64,000 bases of DNA. It comes from Branchiostoma floridae. Taxonomy: Eukaryota; Chordata; Leptocardii; Amphioxiformes; Branchiostomatidae. The notes beneath the pieces are model-generated. The model was not told where the DNA came from. It did no database searches and worked only from the letters and a program-made list of their open reading frames with translations. The stretch is taken from contig NC_049993.1 of assembly GCF_000003815.2 (NCBI RefSeq), positions 5,547,686-5,611,685 on the forward strand, in the 5' to 3' direction. Of the stretch, positions 12,652 to 23,489 are shown one piece after another. Every line of letters begins with the position of its first letter. The stretch's first letter is position 1. A program made the position numbers and the translations under genes.

Positions 12652-12953
12652 ATATTTCTTCTTATTTCCGTTAGACTTTCTTTCAGAAATCTCGTAATTC
12701 TTGGCGAGTCACATTTTCCGAGATTGATGTCCTGATTTTAGCGCAATCATAGGCGTAAGAAACTGAATTTAACATAAAGCGTTGCTCGGATTCCCCCATG
12801 CATAACTTCATGCCAGATCATTTGAAAACTAGATATTAATATTCTCATCACCTAGAGAACTAATCGTGGGCGGTTCTAGTGCGCATTCTTCTGACCAATG
12901 ACACACCAGGATTCAGTTGTTCAATGGACCAATCGAAAACTAGTATTGCTTTT
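12652..12953 (+). repeat. left arm of a long inverted repeat
   Basis: About 300 bp that recurs in inverted orientation at 17452-17767. Shared blocks include TTATTTCCGTTAGACTTTCT, TCTTGGCGAGTCACATTTTC and the CCAAT-containing block at 12890-12950. The arms are separated by 4.5 kb. Identity is high but with small indels. Confidence 0.85.
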
Positions 12954-13045
12954 AGATACAATCAGCAGAGACAGCCAATCATGAAAGGTTCTGGGGGTGT
13001 ATTTTTCAGACCAATGGCAGGCCAGGATTCCCTCAATGGACCAAT
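12895..13045 (+). promoter_or_regulatory. cluster of five CCAAT boxes (histone-promoter-like)
   Basis: CCAAT occurs at 12895, 12929, 12975, 13011 and 13041, all on the plus strand, four of them as GACCAAT. It lies 150-300 bp upstream of the histone H4-like pseudogene. Clustered CCAAT boxes are usual in animal histone promoters. The first two boxes belong to the inverted-repeat arm and are copied at 17452-17520 in the opposite orientation. Confidence 0.5.
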
Positions 13046-13200
13046 GGCAGACCAGCAAGTGACAGGTGACAATATTTGCACCTGCGGCATGAGCACACCT
13101 TTGTTCGACAGGAGTCCATTGCTTTCATTCACGGTCGATTCCCCAACCAGTGAAGACCGTATCTCAGCTTCTCCTCACGGACAGCGCGCCTCAAGCCGAA

Positions 13201-13371
13201 ATGTTTGGCCGCGGGAAGCCAAGAGCTAGAGGCAAGCGCCGAGGAAGAGTGCCAAGAGTTACCGTACCGTCCGCGGCAACATCCACGGCATCGCCATACA
13301 AGCCTTCAGGCCAGCCGGGAACCGTCAACAGAATCTCCCGGCTAATATACTTTGAGATTTGCTTTGTTAAA
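13201..13371 (+). pseudogene. histone H4 pseudogene, N-terminal half, frameshifted
   Basis: The ATG at 13201 starts MFGRGKPRARGKRRGR, matching the H4 start in spacing (M.GRGK...GK.G). In the next frame the sequence continues AK..R.V.RGNIHGIAIQAF, the counterpart of H4 AKRHRKVLRDNIQGITKPA. In a third frame it returns as VNRISRLIYFE, the counterpart of VKRISGLIYEE. The order and the distance from ATG to LIYFE (about 52 codons) agree with H4, but at least two frameshifts and a short deletion break it. The C-terminal half (from about residue 60) is not visible. The upstream CCAAT cluster suggests it arose as a genomic copy with its promoter rather than by retroposition (inference). Confidence 0.75.
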
Positions 13372-13430
13372 GGTTAGACGGACTGTTGGGTTGAGAATTG
13401 AACATAGTTACAGACTTGGCTCTATTTCCC

Positions 13431-13545
13431 TACTCACCAAACTGAAGTTAGGATTCGGCTGTTTTTTAACGTGTTTTCCCCAATTTTGTCAGGCTTTCTA
13501 TTTTTTTTACCATTTTCTCCATGTCCGGACTTACCAGAAGCTTGT
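13431..13545 (+). repeat. diverged half copy of the Mutator-like MITE
   Basis: Starts TACTCACCAAACTGAAG and then follows the left arm of the elements at 16521 and 58621 (TTAGGATTCGGCTGTTTTTT, AGGCTTTCTATTTTTTT). The right arm is not recognisable. Confidence 0.4.
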
Positions 13546-13656
13546 AACCGTCCCGTGCACAGCGTCCAGACTTTGCTATCTTACAGAAGATACAAGTCAT
13601 ATTTTCCCTTGCCATGGAACAAACTTTAACTTGCAATTGATGCATTTATCTCGCAG

Positions 13657-13734
13657 CCATGGGTGAGGGCGATGCGTGTGTACATGAAGCACTGTGAACA
13701 AAGACTCGACTGATGGCTGGGTCAGATCACCACG
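13657..13734 (+). repeat. exon-like module, copy A
   Basis: Segment bounded by a polypyrimidine-CAG acceptor-like site (TTATCTCGCAG) and a GTGAGT donor-like site. It contains GACTCGACTGATGGCTGGGT and is followed by CAACTTGCTCCAACC, both shared with the module at 14047. No open frame is conserved between copies, so the coding role, if any, is lost. It may be part of a non-coding transcript. Confidence 0.4.
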
Positions 13735-13889
13735 GTGAGTCGATCCTATGCAACTTGCTCCAACCTATCGTTACTACTTTGACACTTTGTTATATACATG
13801 TAAGCAGTACAAAGCTTTAAGCAAGACGACATAAGCTCGACTGTCGTTCTTGTAGCCTGTGATTTGACTTGATTGTCCGTCAGCGACAC

Positions 13890-13990
13890 TGTACATGTTC
13901 GGTTGCAACTGAAAGTCATTGTCCGTCGGCGACTGAGAGTCATTTAATTGTCCGTCAGCGACACTTTCAGTTTGCAATCGGACATGTACA
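13890..13990. repeat. hairpin with 27-28-bp arms and repeated GTCCGTC words
   Basis: TGTACATGTTCGGTTGCAAC at 13890 pairs with GTTTGCAATCGGACATGTAC at about 13970-13989. The word TTGTCCGTC(A/G)GCGAC occurs three times between 13872 and 13962. A diverged single copy (GCCGTCAGAGACAC) lies near 16930 ahead of module C. Confidence 0.6.
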
Positions 13991-14046
13991 GTCACATTTC
14001 CGCTCACCATTGAACAACGTTGTGAAATTGTTTCAAATTCTTACAG

Positions 14047-14147
14047 CGGTGGGCCAGGAAGTGCATACTGTCCAGTCCCGTGTTGTATGCAGTCCTGAAG
14101 GACAACAAAAACTCGACTGTTGACTGGGTGCCATCGATATCGCCACT
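14047..14147 (+). repeat. exon-like module, copy B
   Basis: Preceded by ATTCTTACAG and followed by GTGAGTAGATCAT...CTTGCTCCAATC. Shares AACTCGACTGTTGACTGGGT and flanking intron-like sequence with copy A, and the GTGAGTAGATCAT donor block with copy C. A further CAG-preceded stretch with an open frame begins at about 14309. Confidence 0.4.
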
Positions 14148-15414
14148 GTGAGTAGATCATATACAGCTTGCTCCAATCTAACGCTCACTTGTGTAGTAGC
14201 CATCTTTCTCCTTAAGCCAAACACTTAGCTGAAGTTATAACTGCAACAAGGCAAAACGTTAGTCTGGCTGTCTCGTTCTTATTGCCTGTGATTTGACTTT
14301 ATTGCAGTGACAGAACCTGGGAAGGAGACATATCGAGCTCTCGGCAACTTCCACAATCCTGTGATCACCCGACACCAACTACGAGTACGTGATCTTCCTA
14401 CTGTCGTATGTAATCAAGCCCGGATTACGATACCACGGAAAGCCCTGCCATGAGGACGTCTGGACCCAGTGGAAGTCGAGATTATTGTATTTTTTGTGAG
14501 GACACGTATGGCCATTTTCCGTATAGCATATAGTCATATCCTGCTTTGGTTGTACTGCCTTACTTGTACAGAAAGCCGTCTTATTCACGTAATATTCGGA
14601 GCGAGGTGACTACGAGGCGAGGCATAATACGTAAGGTAATACGGAACAACCACCCTCATACAAACCCTATTTTAGTACCCTTTTGTCAGCAACATCTTGA
14701 GTTATTCCAGTACAGAACTCTCGATGGCTGGCACAAAATTGTTGTTTTTGTTTCTATGTCTTTGAACTAAGTCTTTTGTTCTCACCTTAAGCCGTATTTA
14801 ATTCCCATATTTTGCTTCCATTCTTGTACAAGAGTGGGAAACAGTTTAGAATTTAGCAAATGTTGACATTGCTGGTGTATTTGGTATTGAAGTAACTTGG
14901 GGTTTTTTGTACTTGGCGTCCTGTGGAAAGTTCGCTGCTGAAGGCTTAGGCTGACGTTCCGCCACTTCATATCGCGTTCTAACTCACATACACACACACA
15001 TTAACACTAGCAGCACTCACACTAACACTGCACATTAACATCTAACAGTTGCACTTGGCACATTAACGCATACCACCATCACCCAGCACATATTAATACA
15101 CTAACACTAGGAACAAATGTCTCAGCCTTAAAGAAAAAAGCAGCAAAATAACTTTCTACGGGTCTTCAAGCACGGAAGGCTTCAGGTTATCCCCACCAGT
15201 GCACTGACAATGTCAGCATTTACCAACTCTGAACTGTTCGCCACTTTTGTCCGAGAATGAAGGCGAACTACGTGAATACACGAGCTTTGGGAGCAAAGGT
15301 GTTATTTCAAATAGGCTCTTCTATATAGTTGTAATCTTTGCTAAAATGTCATCGACAGTTCTGTACTTTTAGCAATGATGTTGTGCAATATGTTTAAGTT
15401 AATGTGAGGCTATA

Positions 15415-15622
15415 CTGTAAATGTATTTAATTTCGCGGGGATTTAATTTCGCGGTAGCGGGAAAAGGGACTTTTCGCGGTGGATTTAAGTTCGCGGTAAC
15501 ACCATAGACTGCAATCTAATATCATAATAGAAAAATTTTCGCGGTGGTTTTAAATTCGCGGTGAAGTGGTCACCGCGAAAACCGCGAACATAAATCCACC
15601 GCAAACATTTCTGCATTTACAG
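15415..15622. repeat. 208-bp MITE with CTGTAAATG ends and TA target duplication
   Basis: Ends are TA-CTGTAAATG and CATTTACAG-TA. The interior is made of repeated TTTCGCGG/GGATTTAA words in both orientations. A second copy lies at 21827-22032. TA duplication and size fit a Tc1/mariner-mobilised MITE. Confidence 0.85.
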
Positions 15623-16520
15623 TATTGTTTTCCTAGCTGGTACGTGAACTGTCAAGTATCTCTAGCTAATATATATGGACAATGAATTTACCTAAAGATT
15701 TGTTCGTGGCCTTTGTAGAACTTTGTACCACTGTTGTAAGCCCGATCACGTAAATCGTGTTATTTGCATTGGTCTGGTTTACTTTTGTATCTAAACAAAA
15801 AAATTAATGTTGCTTTTATCCCAGATCACCTGGGTCACGTACTTCATGTATCCGATTCAAATGCTGCATACGTAAACATAGTGCAGATAGACGACGGCAG
15901 TCCAATATTGTTCTGATAACATCTAAGATTGTTTGTAGTCGCCAAACTTTGTTGTGTTGTCACACTGGAGTGACTGAAAATAAATAAATGTTCGTTTTGT
16001 GTCCATTCATTTACATCATAAGCAGTGAATAAAATTCTTTTGCTCTCATTTTGCCTTTGTATTTCTTGTGTTTTGCTTCATTCTCGCACAAGATTGGCCA
16101 CGTTGTCCTAGAAAGACAGCAAAACCCTTGAATAAAAGTGCTTTGAGAGCAAAGGTATTTTTCGCTGAGAATTTGCTGCATATCTTTGATTATCATGATC
16201 AAATAAGTAAAATTGATCATAGATATCAACGATGCAGTTGTAATAGATATATCATTTGAGCCCCACTGCTAGCAACCTTGTAGGAAGTAGTGAAAGGTTG
16301 CTGCACTGTCAAGCTTGGTCGATATCATTTTGAATCCCAGAATTATTTGATTCGAAGCTTTAACGTTGTCCAAAATGCAGCCTATTTTCTACCGTGTATA
16401 TTTCATGTACAGAATGTTTGCTGTATATCCTGATCAAAACAGTCATAAGGCTAGTAGTAGTAGGTTAGTCAGAATGGTCAAATACATTTTTGTTCTTACA
16501 GTATCAGTGTCATTGTTTGT

Positions 16521-16712
16521 CACTCTCAAAGCAGAGGTTAGGCTCCGGCTGTTTATTTTTAACGTTTTTTTAGTCGTTTTTTATCGGGCTTTCCATTTTG
16601 TATTTTGTTGTTGTGACACAGCAAGATATAATAAAAAAAAATAGAAAGCCCGATAAAAACGACTAAAAAAGTTAAAAAAAACAACCGGAGCCTAACCTCT
16701 GCTTGGAGAGTA
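16521..16712. repeat. 192-bp foldback MITE with 9-bp target duplication (Mutator-like)
   Basis: The terminal inverted repeats of about 80 bp start (C/T)ACTCTC.AAGCAGAGGTTA and end TAACCTCTGCTTGGAGAGTA. The 9-bp direct repeat ATTGTTTGT flanks both ends (16512-16520 and 16713-16721). A second copy at 58621 also has a 9-bp duplication. A 9-bp TSD with long TIRs is typical of Mutator-like elements. Confidence 0.8.
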
Positions 16713-17019
16713 ATTGTTTGTTGCCTCAGTCTTTATTGTAAAGGTATGCTGTTCCAGTGCAAGTTTGTGCCAGACAATTACAATAAAACTAATTTTCTTT
16801 TGCGTTGTTCCCATAATCGATAACGTTATTCCAGGCTCTATTTCCAACATATGATCCGCATATTTCAGTGCATATTTATGTATCTGCATTGTACATTATT
16901 TTATATTTCATATCATAGCGTAAGATAGTGCCGTCAGAGACACTCTTTGGTCCCAATTGCAAGTCATATTTCCACTTGGCATCAAACACACGTTAACTCT
17001 AAGCTTTTGTTTCTTGCAG

Positions 17020-17100
17020 CGTTGGGTGACGAAGGTGATAGCAGGTGAGTACCAACTGACCCTGTTATGAAGCACAACAAAACGGTGAAATCGTAATAAT
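17020..17100 (+). repeat. exon-like module, copy C
   Basis: Preceded by GTTTCTTGCAG and followed by GTGAGTAGATCATTCGCAACGTGCT, which matches the downstream flank of copy B. An internal GTGAGT lies at 17045. No conserved reading frame. Confidence 0.35.
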
Positions 17101-17451
17101 GTGAGTAGATCATTCGCAACGTGCTAAAGATCGTCATGCGTTTTGGTATGTAGATATTCTAGGTGATGACGTACATGATTTGGTATTAGTTATGCAAATA
17201 AGCAGCTAATTAATTGCATTTCATGATAGCACTGCCAAACTTGTCATACATGCCCTCTTTGCTAATGATACTTCCCTTGAAAAAGCTGATATCATTTTGC
17301 GAAGCTATGAGGTTGTAGAACTCTAGTATTTTTTTATTGGTATACATATCAGTGAACAAGACACAGTGGTTATGTACTCTAGTACAGCTAATATCATCAT
17401 CACTGGGACATTTGAAAATAAAATAGACAAAGGACAAAACAATGTGAGATA

Positions 17452-17767
17452 AAAAGCAATACTAGTTTTCGATTGGTCCATTGAACAACTGAATCCTGGT
17501 GTGTCATTGGTCAGAAGAATGCGCACTAGAACCCGGCCCACGATTAGTTCTCAAGGTGATGAGATTAATATCTGACAGTTTTCATTGGTCAAGGAAAAAG
17601 ATCCGGCATGAGGTTCTGCATGGGGGAATCCGAACAACGCTTTATGTTAAATTCAGTCTATTGCGCCTATGATTGCGCTAAAATCAGGACATCAATCTAG
17701 GAAAATGTGACTCGCCAAGAATTACGAGATTTCTGAAAGAAAGTCTAACGGAAATAAGAAGAAATAT
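17452..17767 (-). repeat. right arm of a long inverted repeat
   Basis: Inverted counterpart of 12652-12953. It ends on its inner side at GCAATACTAG, just where the left arm reaches CTAGTATTGC. It carries inverted CCAAT boxes (CGATTGGTCC, TCATTGGTCAG). Confidence 0.85.
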
Positions 17768-18499
17768 TTCATTGTATGTGCTCATTAATTGCCCCAAGTT
17801 GATTAGGTTGATTACTGGAAAAGAAACGTTGGTTGCAGTTCTTCAGTCAGTTGTATGGTGTCTCTCCTTTTGCATGTGCCGAGTGGTCCCGCTACATCCT
17901 TTTATAAAGAATAATCTATATGTGGATACTAAGTGGGGCATAAACAATACAGCTGCATTATCCTAAGGTTCTCCAGATGATAGTGACTTTAAGTGCACGA
18001 TTGAGATACATTTTCTGTTGTTTGCGAGAGTGACAATTTCACAGCATATATATATGAATGTTCAATGTTCAATGTTGTAAGTACATAAGATATTCCATAC
18101 GTTGTGCCCGATGGAAGTATCTGAATGAAATTGTTTAACCCTTTGTAGTAACGTTTTGGTTTGGTTACCCCTGTATTCAGACGTGTCATTTTCGCCTCAA
18201 TGATAACGTCCTCTATTGAGCGCTACCATCATCTGTAAAGACGGAAGGATGCCTACCAGTGGGCAAGCAATGCAATGCGCCATCGAGAGCTTACTGTTTT
18301 TATCGATGTCATTTCACTGTCGCCTAAATTCATGTTATTAGCAAATAGTCTGTAGCAACATTCTGGATTTGTTTCACATCGATGCATCATACACTATGTT
18401 CCTTCGAACATTGCATAACCTTCATCTATTGTTACTTCCACTACTAGTATATTACTGGTTGCCTTATACATTATAACGTTACCTAAGTTTGCCATACAT

Positions 18500-18546
18500 T
18501 GTACCCGTTTTACAATTGTTGTGCAATAAACTTTGACTTGACTTGA
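18500..18546 (+). mobile_element. LINE-type 3' tail with (TTGAC)n repeat
   Basis: The stretch GTGCAATAAACTTTGACTTGACTTGAC has a polyadenylation signal followed by a short tandem TTGAC repeat, the usual 3' end of L2/CR1-like non-LTR elements in marine deuterostomes. The extent of the upstream truncated body is unclear. Confidence 0.4.
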
Positions 18547-18654
18547 CTACATCTGGGAATACAACAGCATCCATTCAATAAACCGAGCAGCCAAGCAATC
18601 AATAAATCGAGCAGCCAATCAATCAATCAACCATGCTATACCATCCCTACCCCC

Positions 18655-19243
18655 TAGCCTCTACCAGGCTCCACCGAGGTCGTTGGAAAAATAGTAGAAA
18701 TTGGCCAAATAAGACAGAAAACACGCCAGAGGAGTCAGATGGCCGAGGAGGACAGTTTGCGACCTAAGGCCGGCCAACACTTCTAGGCCTAGTCTTCCTG
18801 CTCGGAGCGCATCACAGATTCAGCGTCTGAGACGCTTTCTTCATCCTGTGACGCCGTCGAACCCCCATCTTCGGAACCAACGCACCGTGTCCCGTGTCGT
18901 GTTCAGATGACACGTCGGAGTCGTCAAAAACATTGCGCTCCCGGTAAGAGCCCGTCTCGGCATCAACGACGACTTCTCCCGAGGCAACACCTGACTTGTA
19001 TCGATGTTTTCTTTCCAGATGACGCCCGATGTTGAACGCACGATCAAATTCCCGATCACAAACTTTGCAGACGTGAGGCATGCTTTTTTGTTCGGTGGAC
19101 AGAAGGAGAATGATTAGATGTTGATGTGCACACATATATTTGTCGCGCATTTAAGTTTTAGGGACCGTACGTTTTACATCTTGTATGGTTCGTAACCTGA
19201 CTAAAGTCTCGTACTCGACCATGCCGGAGTCTGGTAGAGACTA
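18655..19243. other. segment bounded by inverted CTCTACCAG..CTCC ends
   Basis: TAGCCTCTACCAGGCTCC at 18655 is matched in inverted orientation by GGAGTCTGGTAGAGACTA at 19226. A third single end, TAGTCTCTACCAGACTCC, lies at about 25656. The segment encloses the zinc-finger ORF at 18812-19081. It may be a transposable element carrying that ORF, or two independent insertions. Confidence 0.35.
18812..19081 (-). CDS. small C2H2 zinc-finger protein
   Basis: An 89-residue frame from the ATG at 19081. It opens MPHVCKVCDREF and continues to GRHLERKH, a single C2H2 finger (C-x2-C, then H-x4-H) with the normal aromatic at the third position after the second cysteine. An acidic/serine stretch (DDSDVSSEHD) follows, then a basic C-terminus (RRRHRMKK). 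Two in-frame upstream codons could extend it, so the start is uncertain. One finger alone rarely gives specific DNA binding, so this may be a terminal exon of a larger gene or an ORF of the element whose ends flank it. I saw no clear acceptor upstream. Confidence 0.5.
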   Translation of the reverse strand: MPHVCKVCDREFDRAFNIGRHLERKHRYKSGVASGEVVVDAETGSYRERNVFDDSDVSSEHDTGHGALVPKMGVRRRHRMKKASQTLNL

Positions 19244-19898
19244 CCTACTCGCCCTGCTGAAGGCACCCTCACATTCGTTCCTCACACAGTAAGCCTGACC
19301 TCCGGGCCAGACATAGTTTGGTACCAGTCACACAGAAATGATTTATGTTCCTTCAACAAAACTACTCGTTAAAACCTTTCAACAGAGCGCTAGCGCCACA
19401 TTCCGGTAGAGTTTGGGACTGGCGAATCGTCGCCACAGGCTACATGTATTCCGGGCTACATGTGCCAAAGTCTCCCCGGTCGTTGCGCTTTGTGTAAAAG
19501 AATGTCCGACAAAAAAACAAAAACTTTAAAACGTTAACAAGATTGATCCGTTTATTTGAGAAATCACAGCCAGACAAGTAAACTGACGTTCAATCGTTTT
19601 AGAAAATGGCCGACACTAATAATTTAACCAGGTTAAGTCTGTTGGGAATCACTAGCTCAGAAACAATGTCTTCACAGGTACTACAAATTAATACATGTAC
19701 TAGGTAGAAGAGGAATGTTTACAATCATTTTAAACCTTGAAGCATACATAGGCGTGATGTTGAGGTAATCTAGTTATTTTTGCCGGTGAGTAGCACCGGC
19801 TATGAGACGGGAGTAGCGGTTGCATGGATGCATGGATGGATGGATGGATCGGTCACTTTAACCAAATAGCCCTTCTATACGTACTATTGAGTAATCGA

Positions 19899-19970
19899 GC
19901 CAGCGTGGCCGAGCGGTCTACAGCACGGTACCTATCTTCCGTAGATCGTAGGTTCGAACCCCACTTGCTA
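19899..19970 (+). tRNA. tRNA-like Pol III unit, probably a tRNA pseudogene
   Basis: It has a perfect A box (TGGCCGAGCGG, 19906) and a perfect B box (GGTTCGAACCC, 19951) at tRNA spacing, and a T9 Pol III terminator starts at 19972. The D-arm sequence GTGGCCGAGCGGTCTA resembles Leu/Ser tRNAs. The 5' acceptor GCCAGCG does not pair with the 3' end TTGCTA, and the anticodon loop is irregular. It is therefore probably not a functional tRNA, but it could still be transcribed, or be the head of a SINE. Confidence 0.5.
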
Positions 19971-19980
19971 ATTTTTTTTT

Positions 19981-21826
19981 CTTTGTTAGACAAATCTCAT
20001 GTAGTGTTTTTTTTAATATAAGAAAGACCAATTCAGTAATTCGATGTTTACAAACTCTTTTTTTCGTGTGATTTTGTTTAACATCCAGGCTTTTTCCAAA
20101 ATACGCACCGGCCAGCTTTTTTTTTAGAAGCTTTCTTGTTTACTGTATTGTTGTAACGTTGTGTTCCAACCACTAGCCTCCATAGAAGGCTCTCTGGCCT
20201 TTTTTTCGTCTTATTTGGGCTCATAATACACTTTTGCTGGCCGCTTCTTTTTGTACTGGGTCACTTGTGCTACCGGCCCGTACCACAGGTTCAATAGAAA
20301 ATGTCACTAGCCAGCTCCCTTCTAACAAATGATTGAATCCTGTTGTCATGGCAACACGCCATGTTTACATCAGCCCTAAGACCAGTATCCAATTCGCCCC
20401 CCCTCCTCAAATCAACTTAGAACAAGTTAGATGTCTTACAAGGAGTGATTGGTAGCTCATTTAAAGCCGTCATCAATCAAGTTATAGCATGTCAATATCT
20501 TTGTCTCCTAACGTGTGTACACAAAGAAAGTACATGTACATGTATGTTAACCTCCTCGGTACAAGACATCAATGCACATGGTTTTGAGTTTAGGAATCAG
20601 TGGTCAAGGACGTATAAATCAAAGATGTTCAAGCATGTTTTAAAACTGTTCTGCAACTAAAAAGCAATGTAAAAACTTGATGCAAAAGCGGTTTTGATCC
20701 GTTTCAAGATGGTATGAAGTTTTTAAAGCAGTCTGCGATCGGAATTTTCAATTTTGTGTTTTATTACCGGTAACGTGTCGAGTCCTGGTTGCTACCGTGT
20801 TGTTGGTGCCTGGTTCAATGGCAAGGGCGTGACAAAGTCGGCGCAGTGCACACAACAACTTGGAAACTTGTAACTAATCACAGAAATTTACATGGAAATA
20901 TGAGGTTTTCGCACGGTCCACAAAATTTACGAAATGATCTAAACATTTCAGTTGATTATGACGTACAAAATCTACATCTTGGTTATCCTAAATTTTACAC
21001 TCCAGGTCAATAGGTAAGCAATACGTAACTTGACTGTATGTTTGTTCGTTTGTTTATTCATTCAACTTGACTGAAATGATAATTTTCATCGAGTCAAATA
21101 TGAATAGAAAAATGACAAAGCAGGCCTTTACCGGTATGTTTTGTAGGCCTCCCAAAACATAAAATATGAAGGCGCGACTATCATGAAATGTACACGTTAG
21201 CGACAATCTCCAAATATCAGCACGACAAATCCCTTGAGTGTACAGTTACTAATCATCTGTTTCCATCTTGTCATTCTTAGCTTGTGACACAACGTCACAA
21301 GGCAGACAAAGACACAACATAATCCTTCATTTTAAACTTCACACTATTCATTTAAACTCTTCAGTATTAGTACAATGTAGTACAATTCGACAACATCCGC
21401 GGTATTGAAGTCTCGTGAAGGAAGCCGGGCTTGAAGGGCTAGCAGTCTAAAAAACATCGTCATCCTATACGTATACCCTACTAAGACTTGTATGAGATTG
21501 GAGCGAAGTATTTTTGCTAACGCTAAACATTTTCTACATGTCGATCTTTGACAACAAAGCCTTTGTTTACAGAGGCCCGGAGCAGTGGTCAAATTAGCCA
21601 TAATTTTTCCTTGGGGGGTCCCACAAATCAGGCTGTCTGAATTGTCCCAGCCGACAGTCGGTCACACCTGTTGGCAGCTCCTGACGGACGTTTAGAAATT
21701 AGAACGCGGTTTGACGGGATGTTTGTTTCTGGGACGGTGTTTACTTACTCTGGGCGTTTAGAAAGCTATTACTCTTCACATAGAACGTGTCTTTTCAATC
21801 CAGCATCCTCGACATTTTCTGAAGTA
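19981..21826. other. intergenic, no gene recognised
   Basis: AT-rich, with scattered short ORFs lacking any domain. A GGATG-type microsatellite (TGGATGGATGGATGGATC) lies just upstream, near 19832. Confidence 0.5.
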
Positions 21827-22032
21827 CTGTAAATGCATTTAAGTTCGCGGGGATTTAATTTCGCGGTAGCAGGAAAAATGACTTTTCGCGGTGGATTTAA
21901 TTTCACGGTAACACCATCTACTGCAGTCTAATACCTTAATAGAAAAATGTTCGCGGTGGATTTAATTTCGCGGTGAAGTGGTCGCCGAAAACCGCGAACA
22001 TTAATCCACCTCGAACATTTCTGCATTTACAG
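21827..22032. repeat. 206-bp MITE, second copy of the CTGTAAATG family
   Basis: Same ends (TA-CTGTAAATG, CATTTACAG-TA) and the same TTTCGCGG interior as 15415-15622, with scattered substitutions. Confidence 0.85.
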
Positions 22033-23489
22033 TATGTCAGTTGGCCAGGGTAGGTTGGTATTGAATAGATATGACGATTTTTATAATTAGAGAAATTGAA
22101 GCCCACAATGACTGTAGGAAGCCAGCAAATACATGGATTCCAAACAAATATTTCATATCATAACAAAAGTGGTTCTAGTCCTAATTTGGATGCCATGTTA
22201 AATCAAGTGTGGTGAAGTGGACATACGAAGTGGTATTTCAGCTTTTTAATGAAAACACATTAACGAAAAGGCACACCACTGTGATTAGAAGTATCTCTCG
22301 GGAGAACTTATAATTAAGAGCCTCCGGGTTTGTACGGGTGCCCTTTCATATTGGGCTATGGCTTAATTACAGAGGTATGTTTCACTTGACTTAACACTAC
22401 TCACTCGCTACTTTTCATTGGCGCTACTTTTCACTGGTTAAAAGGCGTATAACATGACGTATGACGTTATCACAATTCTTCAAGAACATTTGGGAAAGAA
22501 GCAATTCCGTACATCTTCGGATGTAGAAAGGTATTATTCTGTGGACTCTGTTCAAGGTATTCAAAGCCCACTTTTTCCCACCTCCCCAATGCAGGCAGTA
22601 AGATGGAAATCGAACAATGTATTGTGAGTGCATCTCACTGATTTTAATACATGAGGAGAAATCAGTGAAAGGTTATGAAATGCCCACACAAGGAGCTTGT
22701 TTACCGGTTTGCTACCGTCTTTATAAGGACTTGTTTGAACTCCTTCATGAGAGAGTAAGTCCTATAAGGAAAAGTCAAGAGTCTGTGGAGGCCTCTCCAG
22801 GACCTATAAAGAAAGCCGTAATTGGCTGATAAGGGTTTCCATAGAGCCGGGTATTATGCCATAAGCAGTTTTGAATAGGAGCTCTGGCAAATAACACCAT
22901 CTCAAAGGTTCGATTGTTGTCTTCACAAGAAGTTAGTTTGAAACTTAAATTCTTTAAATGTTCTGCAAATGATATTTCGAACTAGAAACGAAATCTTAAA
23001 AGATCGTTGTCTACTAGTCTAAGACTATCTTGCGAAAATGTTTGATATACGGAATTGTTAATTCTTGTGAAAAATGATTATGAAGAAGTGATTTTGTCTG
23101 GCGAGAAACCCCGTAGGGAGCGTCCTTGGTGATACGTAGCAACGGCCGTGCGCGTTGGATTTCCGCCACCACGCCGCACAATGTGTGCAGGTTTGTTTAG
23201 TAAGACGAGGGCGCAAGGCCAAGACAAAGAACAGGTGATTGGATCTCTCTCTCACGGTGGCTACAAAATACCAGCTCTATTGGGTCTCATGGCAGGCCGG
23301 TAATTGAGCTGTTTTCTATGGGCCGGCCCTGACTGGATCAGACTACTGCAGACTCACTACTGCGTGACCCGTGGAGAGACCCGGGCGGACTCGGTTCAAC
23401 TCCCAAACAACGTGCGTTTTGGCGTCAACAGCACAAGTCAAGGGCCGCTGTTTGGAAACACACGGCCGGCCGTGAGGGACACACGGGCC
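22033..23489. other. upstream region of ankyrin gene A
   Basis: No gene recognised. The last ~185 bp are GC-rich and open in the frame of gene A but contain no in-frame ATG before 23490, so this is taken as 5' untranslated or promoter sequence. Confidence 0.45.

Noticed and set aside
12879-13229. 116-residue plus-strand ORF across the CCAAT cluster
   Set aside because: Covers promoter-like and inverted-repeat sequence. The same peptide appears from the inverted copy at 17323-17541, so it reflects the repeat, not a gene.
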